From assembly GCA_958298945.1 (NCBI GenBank), contig OY282605.1, positions 6,967,811 to 7,031,810 on the forward strand: a stretch of 64,000 bases of DNA. The letters are read 5' to 3'. Positions within the stretch are counted from its first letter, which is position 1. Every line of letters starts with the position of its first letter. Origin of the DNA: Atherix ibis. Taxonomy: Eukaryota > Arthropoda > Insecta > Diptera > Athericidae. Made by a program: the position numbers and the translations under genes. Of this stretch, positions 1 to 10,608 are shown piece by piece. The notes beneath the pieces are model-generated. The model saw only the letters and a program-made list of their open reading frames with translations, ran no database searches and was not told where the DNA came from.

Positions 1-1129
1 ATCGATTCTAAAATATAGCCATATTAGTCCTATGAAATCGTTTTATATTAATTTTAAAATTTTTGTCGCATAAGAATAAAGAATAAATTATTGTCCTTAA
101 TATTATTTATAAAATAAATTGTACTGTATTCAATTAAAAACCATATCAATTATTACTTATAATTATACAATAATTATATGTCATGGACTATTATTTTGGA
201 GCATTTTATGGATGATTTTTCTTAGGCCAAAAAATTGATTATTCATCGTATACTTCGAAGAAAAAAAAGTTCCAAAAATTAATTTCCTTTAATAATTAAT
301 TTAGATAATAATAGTACATTATCTTCTGTATGCACATAAGTTTATATTAAGAAAACAAAATTTCAAGAGTTTAAATTATTTCGCAAAACTTTTAAATAGT
401 TTCTATCAAATTTTAGAAAGAAATTGTTTTCGAAAGAATTCCAACGAATCTTCTCCTTCAAAGATTTATTGGTATGCATACACACACATATCAAGAGACT
501 TACTGAAGTTTACTATGAAATTTGGTAATTTAAACAAAACTAATTTATGTTGAAAATATGTTTAAGTTTGAGAATTTATTTAAGAAGAATTTACTAAAAA
601 AAAAAAAAAAAATCAATTTTGTCTGACAGAATTTGAATACGAAATATTAACAAAACTATTCCTAGGCACACGAATACACTGCAAGTACGTGTTATATTTA
701 AATTAAAAATCATGTAACAAAATTATTGTAATTTTTTTTCACACCATTAGTAAGAGAAAAAGATGCCCAAATTTTTAGGGGGAAAATTTCATGTTCAATA
801 AACATTACCGAAAACTGAATTATTTGATATTTTCCGAGTCTACTACAATATATCTTGATATAAATTTCTTCCATTTAGTTTGCTCGAAAAGCATTTTTTT
901 CTGGCTACATTTTCCATAATAATCATATTCATATCGCACACAAATTCACCAATTCACGCAATCATCTAAAAGTGAACTCAAAAACAGGCCCACAATGACG
1001 TAATCTACAAAAAAATTCTAAATTATCACAAATTGTGAAAGCGATTTGATTTTGTTTGTTTTTTTGTTGTTGTTGGTAAGAATAGAAGACAGCTTGGCTC
1101 TTATAATTATTATTATTTCCGGTTTGCTA
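1..1129. other. AT-rich non-coding DNA
   Basis: Very AT-rich sequence with short A and T runs (for example a 15-base A run near 597). I see no convincing coding exon or element here. If the gene on the minus strand at 1130-1655 uses the candidate donor at 1134, this stretch would be the start of its next intron. Confidence 0.5.
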
Positions 1130-1655
1130 CTAACATTTATGAAGGGACATTCGTTCTCGATAGTATGACGATTCTTCGTCCGATATTGACCATCGACACT
1201 CGTTTTGAGGTGTATTAGATCCATCCTCTACGTCACTACCATGCGTTCCACAACTGGGCGTTGACTCACCTGCCCCAAAATGAGATTGAAGAAACGCGTT
1301 TTAATAAACAACTTCGAAAGAAAAATATTATTGTATTTTAGCTCAATAATATCAAATTTGAAAGCTGCATTAGCTGGAAGAGGACATTATTATTGGATTG
1401 ATGGGAAGGATGTGAATATTAGCTATTCTGTAAATATTGGACCAGAAAATTATACGATAACGAACCGTCGATGTCTTCTATATTGTCAACAGCATCGAAT
1501 AAAATCGCTTCGATGGGTTGATGAATATCTAAATTTTCAATTTGAACAGCTTTTGCATGTTTGGGTGGAAGCGGAAGTGGCAGATCCAAAAATTCGGTGT
1601 CGTCACTAGAGAAACTTCTTTCTTGCCGATTATCACGATCCATCATTTCGGCCAT
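1130..1655 (-). CDS. Acidic hypothetical protein, two exons (possibly 5' part of a longer gene)
   Basis: I do not recognise this protein. Exon 1 runs 1655-1466 from an ATG and ends in phase 1 at a GTTCGT donor. Exon 2 runs 1269-1130 after a TTTTGGGGCAG acceptor. The join keeps the frame, giving about 109 residues to a TAG stop. The product is polar and rich in Asp, Glu and Ser, with a Leu-Pro repeat (LPLPLPP) near residue 25 and ending in SYYRERMSLHKC. No signal peptide, membrane segment or known domain is visible. Just before the stop a GTTAGT at 1134 could be another donor, making exon 2 a 135-nt symmetrical phase-1 cassette and the gene longer, running off the left edge. Codon texture is clearly protein-like compared with the surrounding AT-rich DNA. 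The exon boundaries are inferred by eye. Confidence 0.55.
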
Positions 1656-3109
1656 TTCACTAACTTATTCCACTTTTACAAGTAACTCAATAAATTATTT
1701 TAGATTCACGTATTTACATTCCATTGAATGTACCAATATCCACAAATTAAGAAACAAACAAAAAATCACACAAATTTAAAAAAAAAAAACTATTGTTTTG
1801 CTTATTTTTTTTCGGGTATCTTAATTACACAAAATATTAACAAACAATTATTTTTTCTTCTATTACAAATAACAATAAAGTTACTTTGGAAAAAAGATTT
1901 TTAAAATTTTATATGCACTCCATTTGATGAATGATTTCGTTTATTATTAAACTCACACAGACCGAAAATTAATTGTTTTTCTTTTTTTGGGAAAAATTAA
2001 TTTCCAGTTAAAGTGAAATAATTAAATCGAAATCGAAATTGAAATAATCGAAGGAAAAATAGTTATTTTTTTTTTGTTGAAATTCTAAATGAAAACAGCA
2101 CAATTGAAAACAAAATCGAAAGTTCAGAATCGGAACGCGTCTTATTATTGATCTTGTTTAGATTGAAAGATCCCAGACTAGCTAAGAGCATGTTTAGAAG
2201 GAATAGGTTGGCGATGGTGCCCACTGTTCAGAGCCGAAAACAAAACGAAACATGACGTGTTCCGAAATAGACACAGAAAAGTGTGGTCCAGACTCGTCGA
2301 AGGAGAGATTTTACAGGAAGGGCAGCGAACGAAAACGGAATAGTTGGACATGTTTTCTTGGGATATTTTTAACATCATCTCATTTGTACCGATCAAATGG
2401 TGAACATGGTCGTTTCTTGGGTATCGTCACTAGATTCCGTGTCTCTCCTCCTCCCAATTCACATGGTCGCTGCTATTCGACTAGATAAACAACCCAAAGA
2501 AATTATGCTAGAGCAGTGAGGTGCTTACTGTTGTGTGTTTTTCATTTATAATTACTTAATTTCTTCGCAGCATAAAATTTGTGTAAGAGTATTGCCAATA
2601 ATACGGTATTCATTGAAATTTTATTAAGAAACTTAATTTTCTGGAAATACTTCAAAATTAAATTAAACAATTTTTTTTCAATCGACAAATTATTATTATC
2701 ATTACGATTAGATAATGAAAAGGAAATCGTTGCTATAAATAAGCTAAAAGTTTACACTTTTATCAATTCACAGTCAATTCTTAAAAAAATATATGTAGGA
2801 GTGATCTGGATTTAAGTATTTTGGAAAATATTTCATTCTTAATATATTTTTTTGAAAAACTAATGAAAATATAGTTTTTTTGTGTGGAGATTTAAATTGT
2901 CCACAACTGTCAAAGCATGTCGTAACATACAATACATAACAACTGACCAAACAATCGTATATCATACTGACCAACAAAAACACTAACGTACAGGATAAAA
3001 AGAAAAGAGAGAAACGTTGATCGGTGCTTTAACAATTCGTAATATAATATTTAATGTTTTTTAATAGTTAACGAGTATTTTTCCAACTTAAAAATAGTAA
3101 CTGCTCACA
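1656..3109. other. Non-coding; possible promoter / 5' UTR of the 1.1-1.7 kb gene
   Basis: Mostly AT-rich. About 2150-2520 is noticeably richer in G+C and less repetitive, as expected for a 5' untranslated exon or promoter of the minus-strand gene ending at 1655. Short open frames on both strands there overlap each other and have no domain features, so I do not call a protein. The rest shows nothing recognisable. Confidence 0.3.
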
Positions 3110-3219
3110 TTACCTTCACACTTTGTCAAGGAAAACATATCCCTTTATACCTTAATAGCAACATGATACCGCAATATGATAAAATACGTTATTTTGGACT
3201 TAACCTGGACAAGAGACTA

Positions 3220-4509
3220 CGAGGGTCGTTCAATAAATCCTTAGAAAAAGATGGAAAAAAACTGTTTTAAAAAAAAATTTTTTTTTTTAACATAATCTCC
3301 TTTTAGCTCTAACCGTTTTTCCAAAATTTTTATCCCGTCCAAAAAATAGGATTTCGGAAGTTCTGCAAAATACTCATCCGTTTGAGCAATGACGTCCTCG
3401 TTGGAAGTGAACCGTCTTCCGCCAAGCCATTTCTTCAGATTGGGGAAAAGAAAATAGTCACTCGGGGTCAAATCTGGTGAATAAGCGGGATGCTGCAACA
3501 ATTCCATTCTCAATTCCACAATTTTGGCCATGGAAACAGCGCAGGTGTGCACACGCGCATTGTCCTGATGTAAGAGGATTTTTTTCTTCTTCAGATGGGG
3601 GCGTTTCTCTTTGATTTCCTCGCTTAACCGTTGCAATAACGACGCGTAATACGCTCCTGTTATTGTTTTTCCTTTTTCCAAGTAATCGATAAAAATGATG
3701 CCCTGCGAATCCCAAAAGATCGTGGCCATCACCTTGCCGGCCGATGGCACAGTTTTTTCCTTCTTCGGAGCCCGTTCACCCTTGAAAATCCACTGTGATG
3801 ACTGTCTCTTCGTTTCTGGAGTGTAGTAGTGAATCCAGGTTTCGTCCACAGTGACATATCGACGAAGGAATTCGGCAGGATTGCGATGAAAGAGTGCCAA
3901 CATAGCCTCAGAGTCCACTACACGATTGCGCTTATTCTCCTCTGAGAAATTTTTCTCCTCTGAGAAATTCAACCCATCTTGCCGAAATTTTTTTCACAGA
4001 CAATTTTTCATGCAAAATTGAAGCGACTGTACCTTGTGATATGCCCGTGGCCTCAACTAATTCGCGCACTTTAATTCGCCGATCGTTCAAAATCAGATCG
4101 TGGATTTTGTCGATGATTTCACGAGTAGACACCTCAACTGGGCGTCCTGAACGATGTTCATCTTTTGTGGATGAACGGCCACGTTTAAATTCATTCACCC
4201 AATTGTAAACCGTCGCAAACACAGGTGCAGATGTGCCATGAACTGCATCCAACTCGGCTTTGATTTCTTTCGGGCTTAAGCCTTTCAAATGGAGATGTTT
4301 GATGACAGCCCTATACTCGCTTTTTTCCATTGTTATGCACAAATAAATGTCGTTAACTTTAATCGACGATAGAAATTGACCTGCGCTATGGATCAAGCTG
4401 AAATTTTGACAGCTTTCCTGTCGATAATGGTACTTACAAAAAAAAAATCTTTACTGACACTACGAGCGCAATTTCTCGGATTTTCTAATGACTTATTGAA
4501 CGACCCTCG
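3220..4509 (-). mobile_element. mariner transposon, nearly full length (1290 bp)
   Basis: The ends are inverted repeats beginning CGAGGGTCGTTCAATAA, about 28 bp with few mismatches. They are flanked by the TA duplication expected of mariner (3218-3219 and 4510-4511). Inside is one broken transposase gene on the minus strand. The element sits inside a jockey-like LINE remnant, so it is a nested insertion. Confidence 0.93.
3241..4330 (-). pseudogene. mariner transposase (DD34D), frameshifted
   Basis: The N-terminal half (4330 down to about 3970) carries two helix-turn-helix regions for binding the inverted repeats, linked by a GRP motif (RSGRPVEVS). The C-terminal half has the catalytic triad: Asp in TVDETWIHY, Asp in HQDNARVH and Asp in SPDLTPSDYFLF, with 34 residues between the last two, the mariner signature. 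The halves are out of frame around 3940-3975. A 17-base unit (TCCTCTGAGAAATTTTT-like) is repeated there in tandem, and this small duplication disrupts the conserved linker. All three catalytic residues remain, so inactivation looks fairly recent. The start is the ATG at 4330. Confidence 0.88.
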
Positions 4510-5090
4510 TAGCATGGAACCCACATACTAAATTAAAAAGAGCTGAAGCTAACAGACATTACCTACAATTTCTTAGAGTACTGCTCGAAACAACTAACAA
4601 TTAAAAGTAAACTTCTAATCTACAATACAATTATAAACCAATTTGGACATATGGAATTGAACTTTGGGATTCAACGAACCGTTCCAATTCATATCGCGTT
4701 CACGCCTTACAATTCAAAATCCTCCATAAAATTGTTGATGCCCCCTTTTATGTTCGTAACACTGTAATACATCGTGACCTAAATGTTCCCTTTGTTCATG
4801 ACCTGTGCATTTCCCGATATCAAAAATTTCACTCCCGTTTATCCTATCATCATAATCCACTTGTGAGAGAATTGTCTTGTACAGCCCTCCCCGGAAACAC
4901 TCATCGGAGACTTAAGCGACAATGGCCTAGAGATTTTCTAGAGGAATCTAACTTCCGTTAGTTGGAGAAACGCCGATGGGTTTTTAATCCCACTTCATGA
5001 TGCACAAGATTGTTAATTAAAATGTTATGTAAATCTGTTTGTTACAATAAATTTGTAGTTGCAGATAAAAATAAAAAATAAAAAAATAGT

Positions 5091-5372
5091 AACAAGTAGA
5101 TCATGAATTACTTAATGTACAATAAATTGAAAAGGTATGGGGAGTAAACGTCCTGTGCTGCCCGTAGGTCTAGATTCTCGAGCATGGAAACTTGTTATTT
5201 TAGTAGATCGCAGGACCAGTGATTCTCTACGTGCCGAGGGGGAATTTGTTTATAGAGAGGGATGCTGAGAAAAGCTTTTGAAGAAAAAGATTGATATGAG
5301 TGGTAGTCGAGAACAAAATTTTTTATAACAAAAACCATTCACATCACAGTTGAAATCATCAAAACTTTTTTT
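5091..5372. other. Spacer with no recognised feature
   Basis: A stretch of mixed composition after the LINE tail. It is slightly G+C-richer than its surroundings around 5140-5250, but no coding signal or repeat is recognised. Confidence 0.4.
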
Positions 5373-5477
5373 ATATTGCCAGATTCTGACAATCGTGTAA
5401 TCGTTACTAAAGTTGCGATTTCAAGACTCAAACGCAACTTTAGCAACGATTACACGATTGTCAGAATCTGGCAATAT
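5373..5477. repeat. Near-perfect 45-bp-stem hairpin
   Basis: The left arm 5373-5417 (starting ATATTGCCAGATTCTGAC) is the reverse complement of 5433-5477 with one mismatch, around a 15-base loop at 5418-5432. It could be a young inverted duplication, a tiny foldback element or a hairpin-RNA precursor; the sequence cannot decide. Confidence 0.9.
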
Positions 5478-5601
5478 TTGCACACACGAAAATATTGTGT
5501 ACTCCTTGTCAGACAGAAGTTCCATATTGTTTTTTCCTTAACAGATCATTGTTTTGTTGATTGTAGTGAAAAACATTTAATTTTTGTGCAAATGTCCAGG
5601 A

Positions 5602-5684
5602 ATAAAATCCGTGTTGCTACAATTTTAGTAATTAAAATAATTAATTATTTTTAATTACTTAAATTGTAGCAACACACATTTTAT
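5602..5684. repeat. Second inverted repeat, about 39-bp arms
   Basis: The left arm 5602-5640 (ATAAAATCCGTGTTGCTAC...) pairs with 5645-5684 with roughly three mismatches and almost no loop. It lies only 125 bp from the previous hairpin and shares no sequence with it. Such palindromes are typical of MITE-like foldbacks or template-switch duplications. Confidence 0.85.
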
Positions 5685-5858
5685 GGAAAGTAATTCCGTT
5701 GTTTTCCAACAGAGGACTTAATTGTATTTTTTCATAACCAACTTCATACTTAAGCCGCATAATCATATGTATTTTGACAGCTAACATAGCAAGGCTTGCT
5801 TGTGAAAATTGATTCGATTGATTCTGCATAGTAGTTTTTGGTTGATACCCTTTTAAAT

Positions 5859-6702
5859 ATGGAAAATGAAAAACAGCATTTTCGCAATATTTTACTTGTT
5901 TGCTATAGAAAAGATAAAAATGCTATTCAAGCAAGAAGAAAATTATCCGATGTGTTAAGTGAGCGCCAGTGCCAAAACTGGTTTGCAAAATTTCAATCCG
6001 GCAATTTGGATCTCGAAGATGCACCACGTTCTCGAAGGCCAGTTGAAGCTGATGAAGACACAATAAAGGCATTAACAACTCGTGAGATCGCTGAGAGATT
6101 AAATTTATCGAATTCAACCGTTCATGATCATTTGAAACGGTTAAGTTTAATCTCAAAACTCAAAATATGAGTTCCTTATTTTCTTACAGAAAAAAATTTG
6201 TGCCGTCGCATTGACGTTTATGATTTGCTTCTCAAACGCCAAGAAAATGATCCATTTTTGAAGTGTATCATCACTGGGGACGAGAAATGAGTTGTCTACA
6301 ACAATGTTAAGCGCAAAATATCCTGGAGTAGAAAAGATGAACCAGCTCAAAGCACTTTGAAAGCCAATATTCATCAAAAAAAGGTTATGCTATTTGTTTG
6401 GAGGGATTTCAAAGGAATCACAACGATCAATTCAGAAGTGTACTGTCAACAGTTGAACAAATTGCATGATTCACTTAAAGAAAAAAGGCCAGAATTGTTC
6501 CAACAGGATAATGCGAAACCACATACAAGTTCCACTCAGTACAAAATTTTTTATACGGCAAAACGTTTAATTCAAATGAGGAGGTCACAAATCACTTGAA
6601 TCAGTTTTTTGGCAGCAAAGAACAAAAATTTTATGAGCGTGGAATCATGCTACTGCCAGAAAAATGGCAAAAGCTATTGACTGGACAATACTTAATTGAA
6701 TA
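5859..6702 (+). pseudogene. Decayed mariner transposase
   Basis: The start (5859) gives an N-terminal helix-turn-helix domain with CQNWFAKFQSGNLDLEDAPRS, followed by REIAERLNLSNSTVHDHLKRL. The catalytic core follows in pieces. A GDEK motif is followed by a TGA stop where the family has Trp (GDEKW). Next come VMLFVWRDFKGI and EVYCQQLNKL, then the second catalytic Asp in FQQDNAKPHTS. The third catalytic region (SPDLAPSDYHLF type) is deleted. The end, FYERGIMLLPEKWQKLL, matches the usual C terminus. Frameshifts and stops make it non-functional. I could not place its inverted repeats with confidence. Confidence 0.85.
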
Positions 6703-8737
6703 AAATATTAATTCACTATAAGAAAATCGCGTTTCATTTTTACCAGCAGAATGGTAAGAGGGACAAGTCAAAATACTGGAAAACATTGCGAGAACATTCT
6801 GTCGTTGCCAGATGTTATATCTTGGATGTTGGTTTTAAAAATAGCACCTATCAATTATCTATTCAGTATATATACTATTAAAATTTTAATTTAAGAAGCT
6901 CTGCCTTAATTTATGCGAAAAAGCCGATCCGGTTCCTCTGAGGGATGAACAATTGAATAACTCTACCCCCACACAAACGATTTGTACCAAGAAATTATTG
7001 GCATTAATATGTCTAGACCATCTTGCATATAGTGTATGTACATACACATAAATTATTTAAGCACAAGAAAATATGCAAAAATGCAAAAAAAAATATTTAC
7101 TTCCTTCTTATTTGATAGCAAAATAAAGTTATTTCGTGTTAAATATTTATTTAAATAAAATTAAATAATTAATCAAATTTAATAGAAATAATACGAAATT
7201 TATTGCAAAAAATATAAAAAATATGAACTTATACAATAACTGAAGATTATCACTATTTTTGTTCCTAATTAAAATAGACCAAATTGTCGCATTTTGTTAC
7301 ATAAGATAATTAATTCAAAATTGATAAAATACAAAAAAATTGAAAATAATTCAATTAAGAAAATTTAAAAAAAAAAACAATGTCTATAAATATAGTCAAT
7401 TTATTAACTGATAACAGTGTAAATATTCAAATTTTCTGTTTATGTACTAAAATAAATAAACAACATGATCTCTAAGTGTATCACATAGTTAAGTTTTTCT
7501 GATAAGAAATAATAAATTTGCCAACGATATTGAGTTTATATTTACAGTTTTTTTTAATGAATTAATTACATAAGTTTCATATTCAATTAATATAAATAAA
7601 TAAACGGAGAATAAGGTCAACGTTATCAGTGATAAGAATAGAAAAGAGTCCAAATCTGAATTACATATTTCATTAAATGTTATATAAAAATTTAAACAAT
7701 TTTTTTTATAAACCAATATTGAAGTTAACTGAGCAAAAAAAAAAAAACTTTTTAATGGCAAAAAAAAAAAAAAAATTAAGTGAGTGTAAAGATAACAGCT
7801 CAGAATAATTTATTAAAAATAACATTTTCAAATCTTTTCTTTTTAATAGCTAATCAAATTTGTTCAAAAATAATAGAATAGAAATTCATCTTTAAAGTTT
7901 ATAAACACACTTTCTCACATAAATTTGTATCAATAAAATAATTTTAGACTAAAATAGTACGTGAAAGAAAGCATTTCTTCAATGAACCCACTTTTTGAAT
8001 TAGAAATTTTTGAATTTTTTTGTTTTCTTGTTGCTGTTACTTTATTTTGGTGATACAGCAGTCACAATTTTGCGCATTCCCATAAGACAATGAAGGTTTT
8101 AAAATTTTGACAGCCAACTGGATGGAGTTTTGTGTTTGAAGTCGGAATTCTGTTCCTAACATATTTTGTGATACAAATCAGTTGCTCATATTTTGTTTCG
8201 AGAAATTCTGCTCCCATTATTGGATATTGACACACTATCGATGGTACTTAGCCATAGCAAATATATTTCATATATAACAAATATAATCGAATGAAATGCG
8301 ATCATATTTATGTATACAATTAATAACGCAGAATTTAATATTTCAATTTAATTAAAAAATTTGTCACAATAAATCTCAGCAAATCGCAGAAGAAACAAAC
8401 ATGATCGCAACCCGCTACAACTAAAATCAATTTGAATGGTTGATTCACACATCGAAACTGCACGAAACCTGCATTACCGACTCGAATTCGATATCTTGTA
8501 CATTTTTTCTGACATTTCTAAAGGTTTGCTCAATTATTTTATTGTTTGCAGCGGTTATTCGGCACAAATTTTTCAAATAAGTATAAATATAAGTTTAAAA
8601 GTACGTGTAGGTATTTATTTAGAAATTAGTGAATATTTTCCCTTAGTATTTAATATACATATAATAAAGTCGTTTAAAAATATTTTGTTTTTTTTTGTCA
8701 GAAACAATAAAAAAAAATTGAAATTGTAATTATTCCT
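6703..8737. other. Long AT-rich spacer, no gene seen
   Basis: Highly AT-rich DNA with many homopolymer runs (for example near 7735-7775). The open frames here are low-complexity hydrophobic stretches from poly-T and poly-A and show no domain. Confidence 0.5.
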
Positions 8738-9085
8738 GCTTTAAATATTGACATTTCCTTATTGGATTTATCGGTTTACCGAGTTTACATTGGAATACAA
8801 TGGCGAAACCCTGGGCCATGCGAAACTTATCTGATAATTAGGTACATGTAGGGTAAATGTTGCTTTGTTTTGATCATATTCGATAGGTAAAAGTTGCTGT
8901 ATTTGCAACACAAAGTCTGACCAAACGATACGAAAAATAATTGATCGGCTGTCATATTTAGGCCTAAATAATATTTTATCCAGACCTTCGTTATCGTCAA
9001 TATTTTCTGTGACAGTGTGATCAGGATTAATGTACAAATCAACATCAAGTTCATTTTCGAAATATTTCTTAAAATCAATATTTAC
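8738..9085 (-). pseudogene. Neprilysin-like (M13) relic, deleted
   Basis: Read on the minus strand, this contains pieces of the neighbouring peptidases. KYFENEL (normally mid-protein) is joined directly to DVDLYINPDHTVTENIDDNEGL (the zinc-ligand ExxxD region). LNMTADQLFFVSFGQT and a degraded FQCKLGKPINPIRKCQYLK C terminus follow. The block with HExxH is missing, so a deletion joined the two parts, and later frameshifts broke the rest. It is the leftmost member of the array. Confidence 0.85.
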
Positions 9086-9242
9086 AAAATTGTACGAGTT
9101 TTACAATATTTAGTAACGTTTTGCTTATGAGATGAAGAGAAGAGTAAACTTTTCTTAATAATTTTCAAAAATACAAAATTTGCAAACAATTCTGGATCCG
9201 TAGTTTGGCAAGCTCGACAAAATAATCAAACAATTTTATATA

Positions 9243-10211
9243 CGAGGTCTATTCAAAAAGGATCGCGAATTTTGAGTTTCCGCGGGTTACGTATATTCGA
9301 CTTCCGATTTTTTTTTGTTGCGTTATGTTGGTACTCATATATGTCATTTATGCCGACAAGTTCGGCCATTTTGAATGTTCAGTTAATTTTTGACAGCTGC
9401 TTTGCTTGCACATATTTTGGCTCGTCTTCGATTTTTGTCCATTCCAAAAAATGAATCAGAGAATCTGTATCACAAAATTAATTGCGCGGACGCCGAGATA
9501 TGAACGACGAAAATCGTACCGGACGCCCGAGCACGTCAACAATAGACGAAAACATTGATGAAGTAAAGAAAATAGTATTGGCCAATCGTAGAATCACCGT
9601 TAGAGAAGTTGCTGAGGACTTAAACATATCGATTGGCTGTGCATTCGATTTTAACCAATGATTTGGGCGTAAGACGGGTCGCCGCGAAATTCGTACCAAA
9701 ATTGCTCAATTTCGACCAAAAACCGCATCGCATTAACATTGCTAAAGAGCTGTTGAGACCTAATGCATCGCACTAACATTGCTTAAAGACCCAGAGGGTC
9801 ATAACTGGTGACGAATCATGGGTTTATGGTTATGACGTGGAAACCAAAGCTCAATCATCCCAATGGAAGCTGCTGCACGTGCCAAGGCCAAAAAGAGCGC
9901 GCCAAGTTCGGTCGAATATGAAGGTTTTGCTTACAGTTTTCTTCGATTGCAGGGGCGTGGTGCATTATGAGTATTTTTTATAGTGCCCTGATTTAGCTTC
10001 CACGTCATAACCATAAACCCAAAAATCGAACACGAGCCAAAATACGTGCAAGCAAAGCAGCTGTCAAAAATTAACTGAACATTCAAAATGGCCGAACTTG
10101 TCGGCATAAGTGAGAGATATGAATACCAACATAACGCCACAAAAAATCGAAAATCGAATATACGTAACCCGCGGAAATTCAAAATTCGTGATACTTTTTG
10201 AACAGACCTCG
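9243..10211 (+). mobile_element. Rearranged fold-back mariner with about 195-bp inverted ends
   Basis: The element starts CGAGGTCTATTCAAAAAGG and ends with its reverse complement, flanked by TA at 9241-9242 and 10212-10213. The left half encodes mariner pieces on the plus strand: RTGRPSTSTIDENIDEVKK, VREVAEDLNIS and the first catalytic-Asp motif VITGDESWVYGYDVETKAQSSQW. The right quarter (about 9990-10211) does not encode the expected C terminus. It is an inverted copy of two separate stretches of the left half: the DESWVYGYDV region, then the terminal 190 bp. So the 3' end was replaced by a copy of the 5' end, giving unusually long inverted ends for a mariner. Confidence 0.85.
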
Positions 10212-10213
10212 TA

Positions 10214-10608
10214 TAGAAAACTTCGCAACGATTTATTTTTTAGTAGAGTTTGAGTGAAACCTCCCATACTTTAATAGTATCCGTTAGATAAATTAAGTCA
10301 AAGTATTTTAACTTCTTTATTGTAACCCAGAATGCAACAATAGTTCAGAATAGGTCATTTTACACGATAAACTCGCTTTATTTATATTATCAAAAATTTA
10401 AAAATTTACAAAAATACATTGTAAACTGGATTCAACGAAGTAAACCAATTCTTTAGCAAAGATAGTTTGGTAACATTTTAAGACGATAAAAATATTATAA
10501 AAGAAAATTTGATTTTCACAAGCTTTATTCAATTTTATTCAACTTTGAAAATAATTATTAAAACGTTACAAAAATATAATCAATTCCGTTTATGCTAAAG
10601 GAATCTTC
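10214..10608. other. 3' flank of the first peptidase gene
   Basis: AT-rich spacer between the mariner and the stop of the 10.6 kb peptidase gene. No further feature is recognised. Confidence 0.4.

Larger units (their letters stand above)
3110..5090 (+). mobile_element. 3' end of a jockey-like non-LTR retrotransposon, split by a mariner
   Basis: Translating 3110-3217 and 4512-4975 gives the C-terminal part of a LINE reverse-transcriptase polyprotein, including KIRYFGLNLDKR before the mariner and IELWDSTN, VIHRDLNVPFVHDLCISRYQ and RRLKRQWPRDFLEE after it. The same block occurs in the longer element at 26.6-30.0 kb. The element ends in an A-rich AATAAAAAATAAAAAAA tail near 5088. Frameshifts and stops show it is dead. 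The mariner at 3220-4509 interrupts the reading, so it arrived later. Confidence 0.8.

Noticed and set aside
2178..2488. Open frames on both strands in the G+C-richer patch
   Set aside because: No domain and overlapping frames on opposite strands; better explained as promoter or untranslated exon.
7489..8729. Hydrophobic open frames (7489-7761 minus, 8436-8729 plus)
   Set aside because: They come from AT-rich low-complexity DNA; no homology or splice context recognised.
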